A DNA stretch of 64,000 bases, taken from NCBI GenBank assembly GCA_023055425.1, contig JALGPY010000005.1, positions 82,067,495-82,131,494 on the forward strand. The letters run 5' to 3'. Positions 1-12,343 of the stretch are shown in pieces. This DNA comes from Linanthus parryae (taxonomy: Eukaryota; Streptophyta; Magnoliopsida; Ericales; Polemoniaceae). The notes below the pieces were generated by a model. That model made no database searches and was not told where the DNA came from. It was given only the letters and a program-made list of their open reading frames with translations. The position numbers were made by a program, and so were the translations under genes. The first letter of the stretch is position 1. Every line of letters starts with the position of its first letter.

Positions 1-805
1 TGACTCCCTCACCATCTCCCTCACCCTCACCTCTGCCGGTAACTTCAGGAGGACGCCGCCACCATCAGCAATGGAGGACGCCACCACGACGCCGTCAGCG
101 ATGAAGGACGACGCCACCGTCACCCATCGATGGAGGCAAGACTTACCGATCGATGAAGAGAGAGAGGGAGACGAAGGGGACGACCACCAGATCCACCAGA
201 TTCTTGACGACGGCGGTTCAGAGGCGGCGTGGTGGCGATGGTGGCGAGGCCTTTCCTCTCGAATCAAATCCACCAGATCCTCGCCAAATCTTTTCTCTCC
301 CTTCTTCTTCTTCCGGAATCAGATCACCAGATCTTCGAATCTGATCTTTTTCCGGTGAGGAGGCGGATCTGTGCCTCAGGCGATGTATGACAAGGCGATG
401 GCGCGGCGGTGCCACACTGATCTTATGCTATCCGGCGAAACAACATCAGTGTGCTTCTTCTTCCTCTTATTTTCCTCTTATCTTCTTCTTCCCATTTTTT
501 TATCTTCTGAGTTGTATTTTTTTTTCTGTAATCTGTAATTATACTCTAATTTCTGTAAATATAATGTTGGATCTGTTGGTTAATGTTGTTGGTAGTGGTT
601 CTACTGGTGGTTATGGTGTTGGTGTTGGTGGTTCTACGGGTGGTGTTGGTGGTGGTTTTGTTGTTGTTATCAGCGGGAGAGAGAGAGAGGGGGAGAGGGG
701 GACAGAGACTGCAGAGATAGAGACAGGAGAGGGTGGAGGGTAGCAGAGTAAATTACCCATTTTTCTTAATTCTTGTACAAACCCAAAACACAAGAAACGG
801 AGTGG
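1..805. mobile_element. TIR-bounded DNA element, copy 1 (left end outside window)
   Basis: Right-hand part of the same element described at 4,781-5,947. Its right terminal repeat reads acaagaaacggagtgg but has lost the 9 bp gggggctaa found in the other two copies. The open frames inside, such as 71-358, have no recognisable domain and run through simple CT, GGT and GA tracts, so I do not call them genes. Confidence 0.6.
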
Positions 806-2051
806 TACCTATTAACATAACTCACAGCCCCTTACACGTAGGGGCCACGTAAGCCTTTTTTTCACTGTGGCCCAACAGGCTGCTGTCTCGTCAGTCTTCA
901 TTGGGTGGTGATGTCTTAATTTGACGATTTTGCCCTTGGGTCTCTGGCTTTTGTAGTGTGACATGAGGGGGTGAAAGTTTCTTTTACTCGTACATTCCAG
1001 GAGAAGCTCGTCGAAGGTGGTTGTGGTTCATTCCTGCGTCTCTCTCTCTCTCTCTCTCTCCTCGGTCTCTCTCTGACGGTACCTCCTCCCTGTCACCTCT
1101 TCTGCGAGGGTAGACGGTGCTTCTTCTTATTCCTCTCCCACCGCGTTCTCTCTGGCTTCTCATCGCACCCATATCATCCCTGTATGTTCGTATCTGAGCC
1201 GTCTCTGTCAAATCTGGCGAACAGAAGCCGTCTCCATCAAATTCGACAGCGAATTAGAAGGCGAGGCGTTCACCGGAGGAAGAAGAAGCGAGATTCGTCG
1301 GAGAACCAGTTCAGGTTTGATTTGGTAGTTAGATTTCAGCGATTCTGCTGGGTTACTTGCAATTATTTTAGTTTCAAGGTGTGCTTTTTTTAGTTTGATT
1401 TCAAGCAGCTAATCTCAGATTGAGTTTGTGGCTAATTACCTGTTGGTAATTTATGAAGTCAGGGTTTCATGTACAGGGGTGCCGACTTCACTGGTTTGCT
1501 AGATTTGGCCTCCCAGACAGAGCTCGCTTGCTGTGATTTGGGCATTTTTTGTACTATTTCATTGGAGCTCCGTTTCTTCTCTATGCTACGCGAACGACAT
1601 TGTAGGTACTACTATCCAATTGAGATTTTAAATTTAACATAATATGTAATTGCAGATTTTTTTTCTTTCAGTTTTAGAGTATATTCTGAATCTATTGTTG
1701 ATGTTGTCATGTCTGAGTTTTACAACATATGCCATTATTTCTGAAAGGAATTGTTTGTCTTGCAGTTTTGTTGGTATCTCTACTATTTAGGAAACATTAG
1801 GCCAATACAATTGAATTACACTGATCCAGTCGCCACTCTAAATTTCATGTTGCAATGCAATAACTGGGCTGTCATAGTTTGAGTTCTGCTCGAGGAATCC
1901 GCGAGAGGGCTGTTTCTTTGCAGAAGGGTATGGAGAAGACCCCGAGGCCATATTTTGAGCTTACAAATGTAAGCTGCTGTTGGGTTTCAGGTTTTTTTTT
2001 TATCTTTTTATTTTTTTTGTTCTTCTCTTTAGTGTTTAAGAAAGAAACTCT
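806..2051 (+). other. Host-like segment: possible promoter and 5' exons, copy 1
   Basis: Sequence between the TIR element and the retrotransposon LTR with the texture of a plant gene 5' region. A CT-rich stretch at 1,040-1,075 is followed by a GC-richer segment ending gttcag|gtttgatttgg near 1,312, which would make a splice donor. A second candidate exon lies at about 1,480-1,606, after gtacag. A third runs 1,885-1,968, ending acaaat|gtaagc. No frame gives a protein I recognise, so the order and reality of these exons are inferred from splice-like sites only. Confidence 0.3.
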
Positions 2052-2525
2052 TGTTGGGAAATTTTATTTCCTTGTGGGCCAATATGAAAATATTGGTAGT
2101 TATATTATTGGGCTATCAAATAAACGGGCCACTAAAGTGATCTAATTAATAACTGGGCTCGTAGGAAAATAAAGTGGTGTGGGCTTTGTAATGTGTAGTA
2201 GCCCATTACTAATTGATTAGGGTTATGGGAGCCTCATCAATTTAGTATATAAAGACTACCAGGGCTGTGATCCCCAACACATTCGAATACAGTAGTCTCA
2301 CTCTTCCCATTGAGAGAGATCATTGAAGCTGGTCCGAGTTGTGGTTGGAAGATCGCGGTCCACTCAAGATCATCATGATGTTGAAGACGAATACACTAGC
2401 TATGGACCGAGGTTAGTCTAATTTAAAGTTCTTATGTTCTTGGCTATTCTAGATGATAGTTTCTGTGTTGTAGATTATGATTCCGCCTTTAGATAATCTA
2501 CATGAAGTTCTATTTTGATCTAACA
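2052..2525 (+). repeat. 5' LTR, array copy 1
   Basis: 474-bp LTR starting TGTTGGG and ending TAACA, directly followed by at and the priming site TGGTATCAGAGCC. TATATAAAG at 2,246-2,254 is a plausible TATA box. Confidence 0.95.
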
Positions 2526-3129
2526 ATTGGTATCAGAGCCACTATCATGCTAGGATCGTTAAGAACAAGTATTTTTACATAATCCTGAATTAGGGTTTAT
2601 AGCCTCGTTTTCTGTGCTCATGTCGGATCTGGGATTTCTTCATATGGTTACGAAGATCTCAAAATAAGCTTTCCAAAGATATATTATAAGCTTAATTCCG
2701 ACTTACGGTTAAAAAGATACAGTGTTTTAAACTTTCAGCTTCCGTTTAATGATCTGCCAAACACTGCCTTAGATCTGGGCTGTGACGTCGATCTGGTGTG
2801 GCAGCGTGTACCGCTGCTTTGTTGTGCCCGCCAGATCCGACGACTCATATTGTTTTGGCTATTCTGGGAGTTCTTGATATCCGATTTGGGCGATTCAATA
2901 GTCAAACCCTAGGTTTTTGGGTCTTTTGAATCCATCTGCACGGTTAGATTTTCCAGATTCGGAATAATTTTCTGGGCAGAATAAGTAATTTCGTATTGTA
3001 GCATGGTTTTGGACATGTAATCTCATTATTTTCATGTTTTGACTAAAGTAATGTTTCTCTCATGATACTACTGTTTTTATATGATGTTTATGACTTGATT
3101 CATGGATAAAATATGTGAGATTATTACTA

Positions 3130-3650
3130 TTGTTAATTTTTGGTGTATTTTTTGGTATGTTGCACCATTATAAATCATTAGTGTATATTTGGTATATTAC
3201 AAAATATGAAATATGGTGTATATTTAGTATCTTACACCATTATTGATATTCGGTGTATCTTTGGTATTCATACACTATTAAATATCTTTGGTGTGTATTT
3301 GGTATTTTACACCATAATTGATATTTGGTGTATCTTTGGTATTTTTACACGAGTAAATATCTTTGGTGTATCTTTGGTATTCTTACATCATTAAGTATTT
3401 TTGGTGTATATTTGGTATCATACACCATATGAAATTTGATGTATATTTGGTATTCTTACACCATTAAGTATATTTGGTGCATATCTGATATCTTACACCA
3501 TTATGAATATTTTGGGTGTAATCTTTTGTATTACACTAAAAGATTAATATTTCGGGTTCTACATTTAATACATTAGTGTAACTTTGGCATTTTACACTAA
3601 AATTTATATTTTAGACATTAGTGTAATTTTTGTATTTTACACTAAAATAA
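3130..3650 (+). repeat. Leader minisatellite, ~38-bp unit with internal inverted repeat (copy 1)
   Basis: About ten diverged units of 35-39 bp, each starting GGTGTATnTTTGGTAT and continuing to TACACCATTA. GGTGTA and TACACC in one unit are reverse complements, so each unit can fold into a hairpin. It lies in the untranslated leader between the priming site and the decayed coding part. The apparent 62-aa frame through it (3,206-3,394) is a product of the repeat. Confidence 0.85.
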
Positions 3651-4780
3651 AATGGTCTTGTATCCTAGAATAAATCAGTTGAAATGATATGTCGCCAAAG
3701 TGACCTCTATTGTGTAAAATTTATTTATTTTGGGATATAAAGATGTGTGTGTTTATTATTTATGCGACTAGCTAATCGGCCCAAAGGAAGATTGTTAGTT
3801 GGCCAAATAATAGACACACTTGTGGTAGTAAGTATGTGACGGTTATCAAGTTATTCCATGTGAACAATACGTCAGCCCAAAGGAAGACTTATTGTTTGAC
3901 CGGACTTATTGTCAATATTTGATTACTGCGTGAAGAGTACCACTTACAAGTTGTTGTTTCTGTCCAAAGACTAAACAACAATGTTGTGCTAGGTATCTTG
4001 TAAAGAACCCGTTAATTATATTGTTGATTTGTGTCTTGCATGAATACTTTGTGGTTATATTCTATTTCATGCTTGTACAATATATTTGTATTTTGAGCTC
4101 AAGTCTTTAACTTGTTCTCTATTTAAGTCAGCTTATTTGTTATTTGTTATTGCTGACAAAGACTCGCATTTAGTGCTTTATAGCATCTATAAATTCTTGA
4201 AAATAAAGTTAATTCTAGAAGCTTTTAAATGAAGTAATGGTAATGCTATTGAGTTCCTCAAGCTTATGTGTCCGAGTTTTCTAAAAAAAAAACATTAAGA
4301 GGACTTTTAGTCAACATTGTCTTGTTAAAAGAGGAACGTAAAGGAGTACATCCGGAAAGCTTTAATCTCAATTAAGAACTGAAGCACTAAAGTTAGAGTT
4401 GTCTAAGGACATGCTCATAAGGTGTATATATATTTTCTCTCAAGCACTTAAGTGAGTATACGGAGAGCTGTAACGCTCATATGGATAAATAAGTTCTTTG
4501 TGAATTTTTCACCCATGTGTGTTAAAAGAGAAAATTGTTGTATGAGATTAAACTAAATGTACTCGCTTAGTTCGTTCTAAGGATAATAGTCGAGATAAAG
4601 GGAATACAATCATGTAAGTTGCAGTTGAATCACATTCCAAATATGTAAATGTAATATCATTCGGTAATATTCGATATTTTTTTACATATATATAAGTGGA
4701 AGTAACTGACTACAAGTAATTTAACCTCTCTTTAGAAATGTTTTAGAAATAGTTGGAATGTAACCAATTCATCCTACCTA

Positions 4781-5947
4781 CCACTCCGTTTCTTCTCTTT
4801 AGCCCCCTTTCTATTTTGGGACGTTTCCTCTCTTGCTCCCCCTTTCCTCATTTGGTAAGTTTTTTGTTGCAAAAAGACAGTTTTACCCTCCAAAGAATAC
4901 CCCACTTGATTAATTTATATTATTTTCAATCAGATTTTTTATTTGGTTTCTCTCACCACTCACTTATTCCCAATCTCTTATCTTCATTCTTCACCACTCA
5001 TCATTTCTTATCTTCTTCTTCTCCCTCACCACTCACCAACAGCACCCTCACCTCTCCATTTTCATCAAAACTCACTGACCATCCCCCTCTCCCACACCAT
5101 TTCCATCTCTGACTCCCTCACCATCTCCATCTCTGACTCCCTCACCATCTCCCTCACCCTCACCTCTGCCGGTAACTTCAGGAGGACGCCGCCACCATCA
5201 GCAATGGAGGACGCCACCACGACGCCGTCAGCGATGAAGGACGACGCCACCGTCACCCATCGATGGAGGCAAGACTTACCGATCGACGAAGAGAGAGAGG
5301 GAGACGAAGGGGACGACCACCAGATCCACCAGATTCTTGACGACGGCGGTTCAGAGGCGGCGTGGTGGCGATGGTGGCGAGGCCTTTCCTCTCGAATCAA
5401 ATCCACCAGATCCTCGCCAAATCTTTTCTCTCCCTTCTTCTTCTTCCGGAATCAGATCACCAGATCTTCGAATCTGATCTTTTTCCGGTGAGGAGGCGGA
5501 TCTGTGCCTCAGGCGATGTATGACAAGGCGATGGCGCGGCGGTGCCACACTGATCTTATGCTATCCGGCGAAACAACATCAGTGTGCTTCTTCTTCCTCT
5601 TATTTTCCTCTTATCTTCTTCTTCCCATTTTTTTATCTTCTGAGTTGTATTTTTTTTTCTGTAATCTGTAATTATACTCTAATTTCTGTAAATATAATGT
5701 TGGATCTGTTGGTTAATGTTGTTGGTAGTGGTTCTACTGGTGGTTATGGTGTTGGTGTTGGTGGTTCTACGGGTGGTGTTGGTGGTGGTTTTGTTGTTGT
5801 TATCAGCGGGAGAGAGAGAGAGGGGGAGAGGGGGACAGAGACTGCAGAGATAGAGACAGGAGAGGGTGGAGGGTAGCAGAGTAAATTTCCCATTTTTCTT
5901 AATTCTTGTACAAACCCAAAGGGGGCTAAACACAAGAAACGGAGTGG
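4781..5947. mobile_element. Non-autonomous TIR DNA element of about 1.17 kb, copy 2
   Basis: The left end reads ccactccgtttcttctcttt followed by agccccc. The right end, reverse-complemented, reads the same apart from two mismatches, giving an inverted repeat of about 30 bp. TACCTA stands immediately outside both ends (4,775-4,780 and 5,948-5,953) and could be a 6-bp target duplication, although microhomology leaves the exact edge open. The interior is GC-rich with CT, GGT and GA tracts and encodes no transposase. One frame (4,943-5,491) gives 182 aa of low-complexity protein that I treat as chance. The superfamily is not determined; a sequence-capturing element is possible because the interior resembles a promoter and 5' UTR. 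Confidence 0.65.
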
Positions 5948-7197
5948 TACCTATTAACATAACTCACAGCCCCTTACACGTAGGGGCCACGTAAGCCTTT
6001 TTTTCACTGTGGCCCAACAGGCTGCTGTCTCGTCAGTCTTCATTGGGTGGTGATGTCTTAATTTGACGATTTTGCCCTTGGGTCTCTGGCTTTTGTAGTG
6101 TGACATGAGGGGGTGAAAGTTTCTTTTACTCGTACATTCCAGGAGAAGCTCGTCGAAGGTGGTTGTGGTTCATTCCTGCGTCTCTCTCTCTCTCTCTCTC
6201 TCTCTCCTCGGTCTCTCTCTGACGGTACCTCCTCCCTGTCACCTCTTCTGCGAGGGTAGACGGTGCTTCTTCTTATTCCTCTCCCACCGCGTTCTCTCTG
6301 GCTTCTCATCGCACCCATATCATCCCTGTATGTTCGTATCTGAGCCGTCTCTGTCAAATCTGGCGAACAGAAGCCGTCTCCATCAAATTCGACAGCGAAT
6401 TAGAAGGCGAGGCGTTCACCGGAGGAAGAAGAAGCGAGATTCGTCGGAGAACCAGTTCAGGTTTGATTTGGTAGTTAGATTTCAGCGATTCTGCTGGGTT
6501 ACTTGCAATTATTTTAGTTTCAAGGTGTGCTTTTTTTAGTTTGATTTCAAGCAGCTAATCTCAGATTGAGTTTGTGGCTAATTACCAGTTGGTAATTTAT
6601 GAAGTCTGGGTTTCATGTACAGGGGTGCCGACTTCACTGGTTTGCTAGATTTGGCCTCCCAGACAGAGCTCGCTTGCTGTGATTTGGGCATTTTTTGTAC
6701 TATTTCATTGGAGCTCCGTTTCTTCTCTATGCTACGCGAACGACATTGTAGGTACTACTATCCAATTGAGATTTTAAATTTAACATAATATGTAATTGCA
6801 GATTTTTTTTCTTTCAGTTTTAGAGTATATTCTGAATCTATTGTTGATGTTGTCATGTCTGAGTTTTACAACATATGCCATTATTTCTGAAAGGAATTGT
6901 TTGTCTTGCAGTTTTGTTGGTATCTCTACTATTTAGGAAACATTAGGCCAATACAATTGAATTACACTGATCCAGTCGCCACTCTAAATTTCATGTTGCA
7001 ATGCAATAACTGGGCTGTCATAGTTTGAGTTCTGCTCGAGGAATCCGCGAGAGGGCTGTTTCTTTGCAGAAGGGTATGGAGAAGACCCCGAGGCCATATT
7101 TTGAGCTTACAAATGTAAGCTGCTGTTGGGTTTCAGGTTTTTTTTTTATCTTTTTATTTTTTTTGTTCTTCTCTTTAGTGTTTAAGAAAGAAACTCT
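5948..7197 (+). other. Host-like segment, copy 2
   Basis: Second copy of the promoter-like and exon-like segment described at 806-2,051. Differences from copy 1 are a 4-bp longer CT tract near 6,181-6,206 and two substitutions near 6,587-6,607. If the host segment is a true gene start, the triplication supplies it three times, each with a retrotransposon LTR at the same downstream position. Confidence 0.3.
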
Positions 7198-7671
7198 TGT
7201 TGGGAAATTTTATTTCCTTGTGGGCCAATATGAAAATATTGGTAGTTATATTATTGGGCTATCAAATAAACGGGCCACTAAAGTGATCTAATTAATAACT
7301 GGGCTCGTAGGAAAATAAAGTGGTGTGGGCTTTGTAATGTGTAGTAGCCCATTACTAATTGATTAGGGTTATGGGAGCCTCATCAATTTAGTATATAAAG
7401 ACTACCAGGGCTGTGATCCCCAACACATTCGAATACAGTAGTCTCACTCTTCCCATTGAGAGAGATCATTGAAGCTGGTCCGAGTTGTGGTTGGAAGATC
7501 GCGGTCCACTCAAGATCATCATGATGTTGAAGACGAATACACTAGCTATGGACCGAGGTTAGTCTAATTTAAAGTTCTTATGTTCTTGGCTATTCTAGAT
7601 GATAGTTTCTGTGTTGTAGATTATGATTCCGCCTTTAGATAATCTACATGAAGTTCTATTTTGATCTAACA
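7198..7671 (+). repeat. 5' LTR, array copy 2
   Basis: 474-bp LTR, identical by eye to the one at 2,052-2,525, with the priming site at 7,674-7,686. Confidence 0.95.
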
Positions 7672-8275
7672 ATTGGTATCAGAGCCACTATCATGCTAGG
7701 ATCGTTAAGAACAAGTATTTTTACATAATCCTGAATTAGGGTTTATAGCCTCGTTTTCTGTGCTCATGTCGGATCTGGGATTTCTTCATATGGTTACGAA
7801 GATCTCAAAATAAGCTTTCCAAAGATATATTATAAGCTTAATTCCGACTTACGGTTAAAAAGATACAGTGTTTTAAACTTTCAGCTTCCGTTTAATGATC
7901 TGCCAAACACTGCCTTAGATCTGGGCTGTGACGTCGATCTGGTGTGGCAGCGTGTACCGCTGCTTTGTTGTGCCCGCCAGATCCGACGACTCATATTGTT
8001 TTGGCTATTCTGGGAGTTCTTGATATCCGATTTGGGCGATTCAATAGTCAAACCCTAGGTTTTTGGGTCTTTTGAATCCATCTGCACGGTTAGATTTTCC
8101 AGATTCGGAATAATTTTCTGGGCAGAATAAGTAATTTCGTATTGTAGCATGGTTTTGGACATGTAATCTCATTATTTTCATGTTTTGACTAAAGTAATGT
8201 TTCTCTCATGATACTACTGTTTTTATATGATGTTTATGACTTGATTCATGGATAAAATATGTGAGATTATTACTA

Positions 8276-8796
8276 TTGTTAATTTTTGGTGTATTTTTTG
8301 GTATGTTGCACCATTATAAATCATTAGTGTATATTTGGTATATTACAAAATATGAAATATGGTGTATATTTAGTATCTTACACCATTATTGATATTCGGT
8401 GTATCTTTGGTATTCATACACTATTAAATATCTTTGGTGTGTATTTGGTATTTTACACCATAATTGATATTTGGTGTATCTTTGGTATTTTTACACGAGT
8501 AAATATCTTTGGTGTATCTTTGGTATTCTTACATCATTAAGTATTTTTGGTGTATATTTGGTATCATACACCATATGAAATTTGATGTATATTTGGTATT
8601 CTTACACCATTAAGTATATTTGGTGCATATCTGATATCTTACACCATTATGAATATTTTGGGTGTAATCTTTTGTATTACACTAAAAGATTAATATTTCG
8701 GGTTCTACATTTAATACATTAGTGTAACTTTGGCATTTTACACTAAAATTTATATTTTAGACATTAGTGTAATTTTTGTATTTTACACTAAAATAA
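8276..8796 (+). repeat. Leader minisatellite, copy 2
   Basis: Same array of ~38-bp hairpin-forming units as at 3,130-3,650; identical by eye. Confidence 0.85.
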
Positions 8797-9926
8797 AATG
8801 GTCTTGTATCCTAGAATAAATCAGTTGAAATGATATGTCGCCAAAGTGACCTCTATTGTGTAAAATTTATTTATTTTGGGATATAAAGATGTGTGTGTTT
8901 ATTATTTATGCGACTAGCTAATCGGCCCAAAGGAAGATTGTTAGTTGGCCAAATAATAGACACACTTGTGGTAGTAAGTATGTGACGGTTATCAAGTTAT
9001 TCCATGTGAACAATACGTCAGCCCAAAGGAAGACTTATTGTTTGACCGGACTTATTGTCAATATTTGATTACTGCGTGAAGAGTACCACTTACAAGTTGT
9101 TGTTTCTGTCCAAAGACTAAACAACAATGTTGTGCTAGGTATCTTGTAAAGAACCCGTTAATTATATTGTTGATTTGTGTCTTGCATGAATACTTTGTGG
9201 TTATATTCTATTTCATGCTTGTACAATATATTTGTATTTTGAGCTCAAGTCTTTAACTTGTTCTCTATTTAAGTCAGCTTATTTGTTATTTGTTATTGCT
9301 GACAAAGACTCGCATTTAGTGCTTTATAGCATCTATAAATTCTTGAAAATAAAGTTAATTCTAGAAGCTTTTAAATGAAGTAATGGTAATGCTATTGAGT
9401 TCCTCAAGCTTATGTGTCCGAGTTTTCTAAAAAAAAAACATTAAGAGGACTTTTAGTCAACATTGTCTTGTTAAAAGAGGAACGTAAAGGAGTACATCCG
9501 GAAAGCTTTAATCTCAATTAAGAACTGAAGCACTAAAGTTAGAGTTGTCTAAGGACATGCTCATAAGGTGTATATATATTTTCTCTCAAGCACTTAAGTG
9601 AGTATACGGAGAGCTGTAACGCTCATATGGATAAATAAGTTCTTTGTGAATTTTTCACCCATGTGTGTTAAAAGAGAAAATTGTTGTATGAGATTAAACT
9701 AAATGTACTCGCTTAGTTCGTTCTAAGGATAATAGTCGAGATAAAGGGAATACAATCATGTAAGTTGCAGTTGAATCACATTCCAAATATGTAAATGTAA
9801 TATCATTCGGTAATATTCGATATTTTTTTACATATATATAAGTGGAAGTAACTGACTACAAGTAATTTAACCTCTCTTTAGAAATGTTTTAGAAATAGTT
9901 GGAATGTAACCAATTCATCCTACCTA

Positions 9927-11093
9927 CCACTCCGTTTCTTCTCTTTAGCCCCCTTTCTATTTTGGGACGTTTCCTCTCTTGCTCCCCCTTTCCTCATTTG
10001 GTAAGTTTTTTGTTGCAAAAAGACAGTTTTACCCTCCAAAGAATACCCCACTTGATTAATTTATATTATTTTCAATCAGATTTTTTATTTGGTTTCTCTC
10101 ACCACTCACTTATTCCCAATCTCTTATCTTCATTCTTCACCACTCATCATTTCTTATCTTCTTCTTCTCCCTCACCACTCACCAACAGCACCCTCACCTC
10201 TCCATTTTCATCAAAACTCACTGACCATCCCCCTCTCCCACACCATTTCCATCTCTGACTCCCTCACCATCTCCATCTCTGACTCCCTCACCATCTCCCT
10301 CACCCTCACCTCTGCCGGTAACTTCAGGAGGACGCCGCCACCATCAGCAATGGAGGACGCCACCACGACGCCGTCAGCGATGAAGGACGACGCCACCGTC
10401 ACCCATCGATGGAGGCAAGACTTACCGATCGACGAAGAGAGAGAGGGAGACGAAGGGGACGACCACCAGATCCACCAGATTCTTGACGACGGCGGTTCAG
10501 AGGCGGCGTGGTGGCGATGGTGGCGAGGCCTTTCCTCTCGAATCAAATCCACCAGATCCTCGCCAAATCTTTTCTCTCCCTTCTTCTTCTTCCGGAATCA
10601 GATCACCAGATCTTCGAATCTGATCTTTTTCCGGTGAGGAGGCGGATCTATGCCTCAGGCGATGTATGACAAGGCGATGGCGCGGCGGTGCCACACTGAT
10701 CTTATGCTATCCGGCGAAACAACATCAGTGTGCTTCTTCTTCCTCTTATTTTCCTCTTATCTTCTTCTTCCCATTTTTTTATCTTCTGAGTTGTATTTTT
10801 TTTTCTGTAATCTGTAATTATACTCTAATTTCTGTAAATATAATGTTGGATCTGTTGGTTAATGTTGTTGGTAGTGGTTCTACTGGTGGTTATGGTGTTG
10901 GTGTTGGTGGTTCTACGGGTGGTGTTGGTGGTGGTTTTGTTGTTGTTATCAGCGGGAGAGAGAGAGAGGGGGAGAGGGGGACAGAGACTGCAGAGATAGA
11001 GACAGGAGAGGGTGGAGGGTAGCAGAGTAAATTTCCCATTTTTCTTAATTCTTGTACAAACCCAAAGGGGGCTAAACACAAGAAACGGAGTGG
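9927..11093. mobile_element. Non-autonomous TIR DNA element, copy 3
   Basis: Third copy of the TIR element, carried along by the tandem triplication rather than inserted independently: its flanks and TACCTA borders are the same as in copy 2. It differs from copy 2 by one base near 10,650 (gatctatgcc against gatctgtgcc). Confidence 0.65.
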
Positions 11094-12343
11094 TACCTAT
11101 TAACATAACTCACAGCCCCTTACACGTAGGGGCCACGTAAGCCTTTTTTTCACTGTGGCCCAACAGGCTGCTGTCTCGTCAGTCTTCATTGGGTGGTGAT
11201 GTCTTAATTTGACGATTTTGCCCTTGGGTCTCTGGCTTTTGTAGTGTGACATGAGGGGGTGAAAGTTTCTTTTACTCGTACATTCCAGGAGAAGCTCGTC
11301 GAAGGTGGTTGTGGTTCATTCCTGCGTCTCTCTCTCTCTCTCTCTCTCTCTCCTCGGTCTCTCTCTGACGGTACCTCCTCCCTGTCACCTCTTCTGCGAG
11401 GGTAGACGGTGCTTCTTCTTATTCCTCTCCCACCGCGTTCTCTCTGGCTTCTCATCGCACCCATATCATCCCTGTATGTTCGTATCTGAGCCGTCTCTGT
11501 CAAATCTGGCGAACAGAAGCCGTCTCCATCAAATTCGACAGCGAATTAGAAGGCGAGGCGTTCACCGGAGGAAGAAGAAGCGAGATTCGTCGGAGAACCA
11601 GTTCAGGTTTGATTTGGTAGTTAGATTTCAGCGATTCTGCTGGGTTACTTGCAATTATTTTAGTTTCAAGGTGTGCTTTTTTTAGTTTGATTTCAAGCAG
11701 CTAATCTCAGATTGAGTTTGTGGCTAATTACCAGTTGGTAATTTATGAAGTCTGGGTTTCATGTACAGGGGTGCCGACTTCACTGGTTTGCTAGATTTGG
11801 CCTCCCAGACAGAGCTCGCTTGCTGTGATTTGGGCATTTTTTGTACTATTTCATTGGAGCTCCGTTTCTTCTCTATGCTACGCGAACGACATTGTAGGTA
11901 CTACTATCCAATTGAGATTTTAAATTTAACATAATATGTAATTGCAGATTTTTTTTCTTTCAGTTTTAGAGTATATTCTGAATCTATTGTTGATGTTGTC
12001 ATGTCTGAGTTTTACAACATATGCCATTATTTCTGAAAGGAATTGTTTGTCTTGCAGTTTTGTTGGTATCTCTACTATTTAGGAAACATTAGGCCAATAC
12101 AATTGAATTACACTGATCCAGTCGCCACTCTAAATTTCATGTTGCAATGCAATAACTGGGCTGTCATAGTTTGAGTTCTGCTCGAGGAATCCGCGAGAGG
12201 GCTGTTTCTTTGCAGAAGGGTATGGAGAAGACCCCGAGGCCATATTTTGAGCTTACAAATGTAAGCTGCTGTTGGGTTTCAGGTTTTTTTTTTATCTTTT
12301 TATTTTTTTTGTTCTTCTCTTTAGTGTTTAAGAAAGAAACTCT
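11094..12343 (+). other. Host-like segment, copy 3
   Basis: Third copy of the segment at 806-2,051, essentially identical to copy 2. The pre-insertion sequence after it would resume at 18,697, beyond the retrotransposon, because ACTCT stands both at 12,339-12,343 and at 18,697-18,701. The downstream part of any host gene interrupted by the element should therefore lie from 18,697 on. Confidence 0.3.

Larger units (their letters stand above)
1..4700. repeat. Tandem array copy 1 (left end outside window)
   Basis: First visible copy of a unit repeated three times in direct orientation. Window base 1 corresponds to 5,134 in copy 2, so about 430 bp of this copy lie upstream of the window. It carries the right part of a TIR element, host-like sequence, a Copia LTR with its leader, and stops inside the retrotransposon leader. 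It differs from copy 2 by a missing 9 bp in the right TIR, a CT tract 4 bp shorter, and a few substitutions near 127, 747 and 1,441-1,463. Beyond about 1.5 kb I found no difference from copy 2. Confidence 0.97.
2052..4700 (+). mobile_element. Copia-type retrotransposon 5' fragment, array copy 1
   Basis: 5' LTR (2,052-2,525), primer-binding site and leader of the element that is complete at 12,344-18,696. It is cut off at 4,700 by the tandem junction, so it has no coding region and no 3' LTR. ACTCT precedes the LTR, as in the complete copy. Confidence 0.93.
4701..9846. repeat. Tandem array copy 2 (complete 5,146-bp unit)
   Basis: Complete middle unit. Its left junction joins retrotransposon leader (ending tataagtgga) directly to non-transposon sequence (agtaactgac). 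The same junction recurs at 9,846/9,847. Its 5' part matches copy 3 (9-bp TIR segment, longer CT tract, accagttgg and gtctggg variants). Its 3' part matches copy 1 at five sites between about 8.93 and 9.27 kb where copy 3 differs. It therefore looks like a recombinant of the two outer copies. Confidence 0.97.
7198..9846 (+). mobile_element. Copia-type retrotransposon 5' fragment, array copy 2
   Basis: Second LTR plus leader fragment, ending at the 9,846/9,847 junction. By eye its LTR is identical to those at 2,052 and 12,344. Confidence 0.93.

Noticed and set aside
71..358. Open frames of 60-180 codons inside the TIR element, repeated in each array copy
   Set aside because: Low-complexity translation of CT, GGT and GA tracts, open on both strands, with no domain. 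Recurrence only reflects the triplication.
3206..3394. 62-aa repetitive frame (MKYGVYLVSY...), three times in the window
   Set aside because: A by-product of the ~38-bp minisatellite; it has no start context and no homologue.
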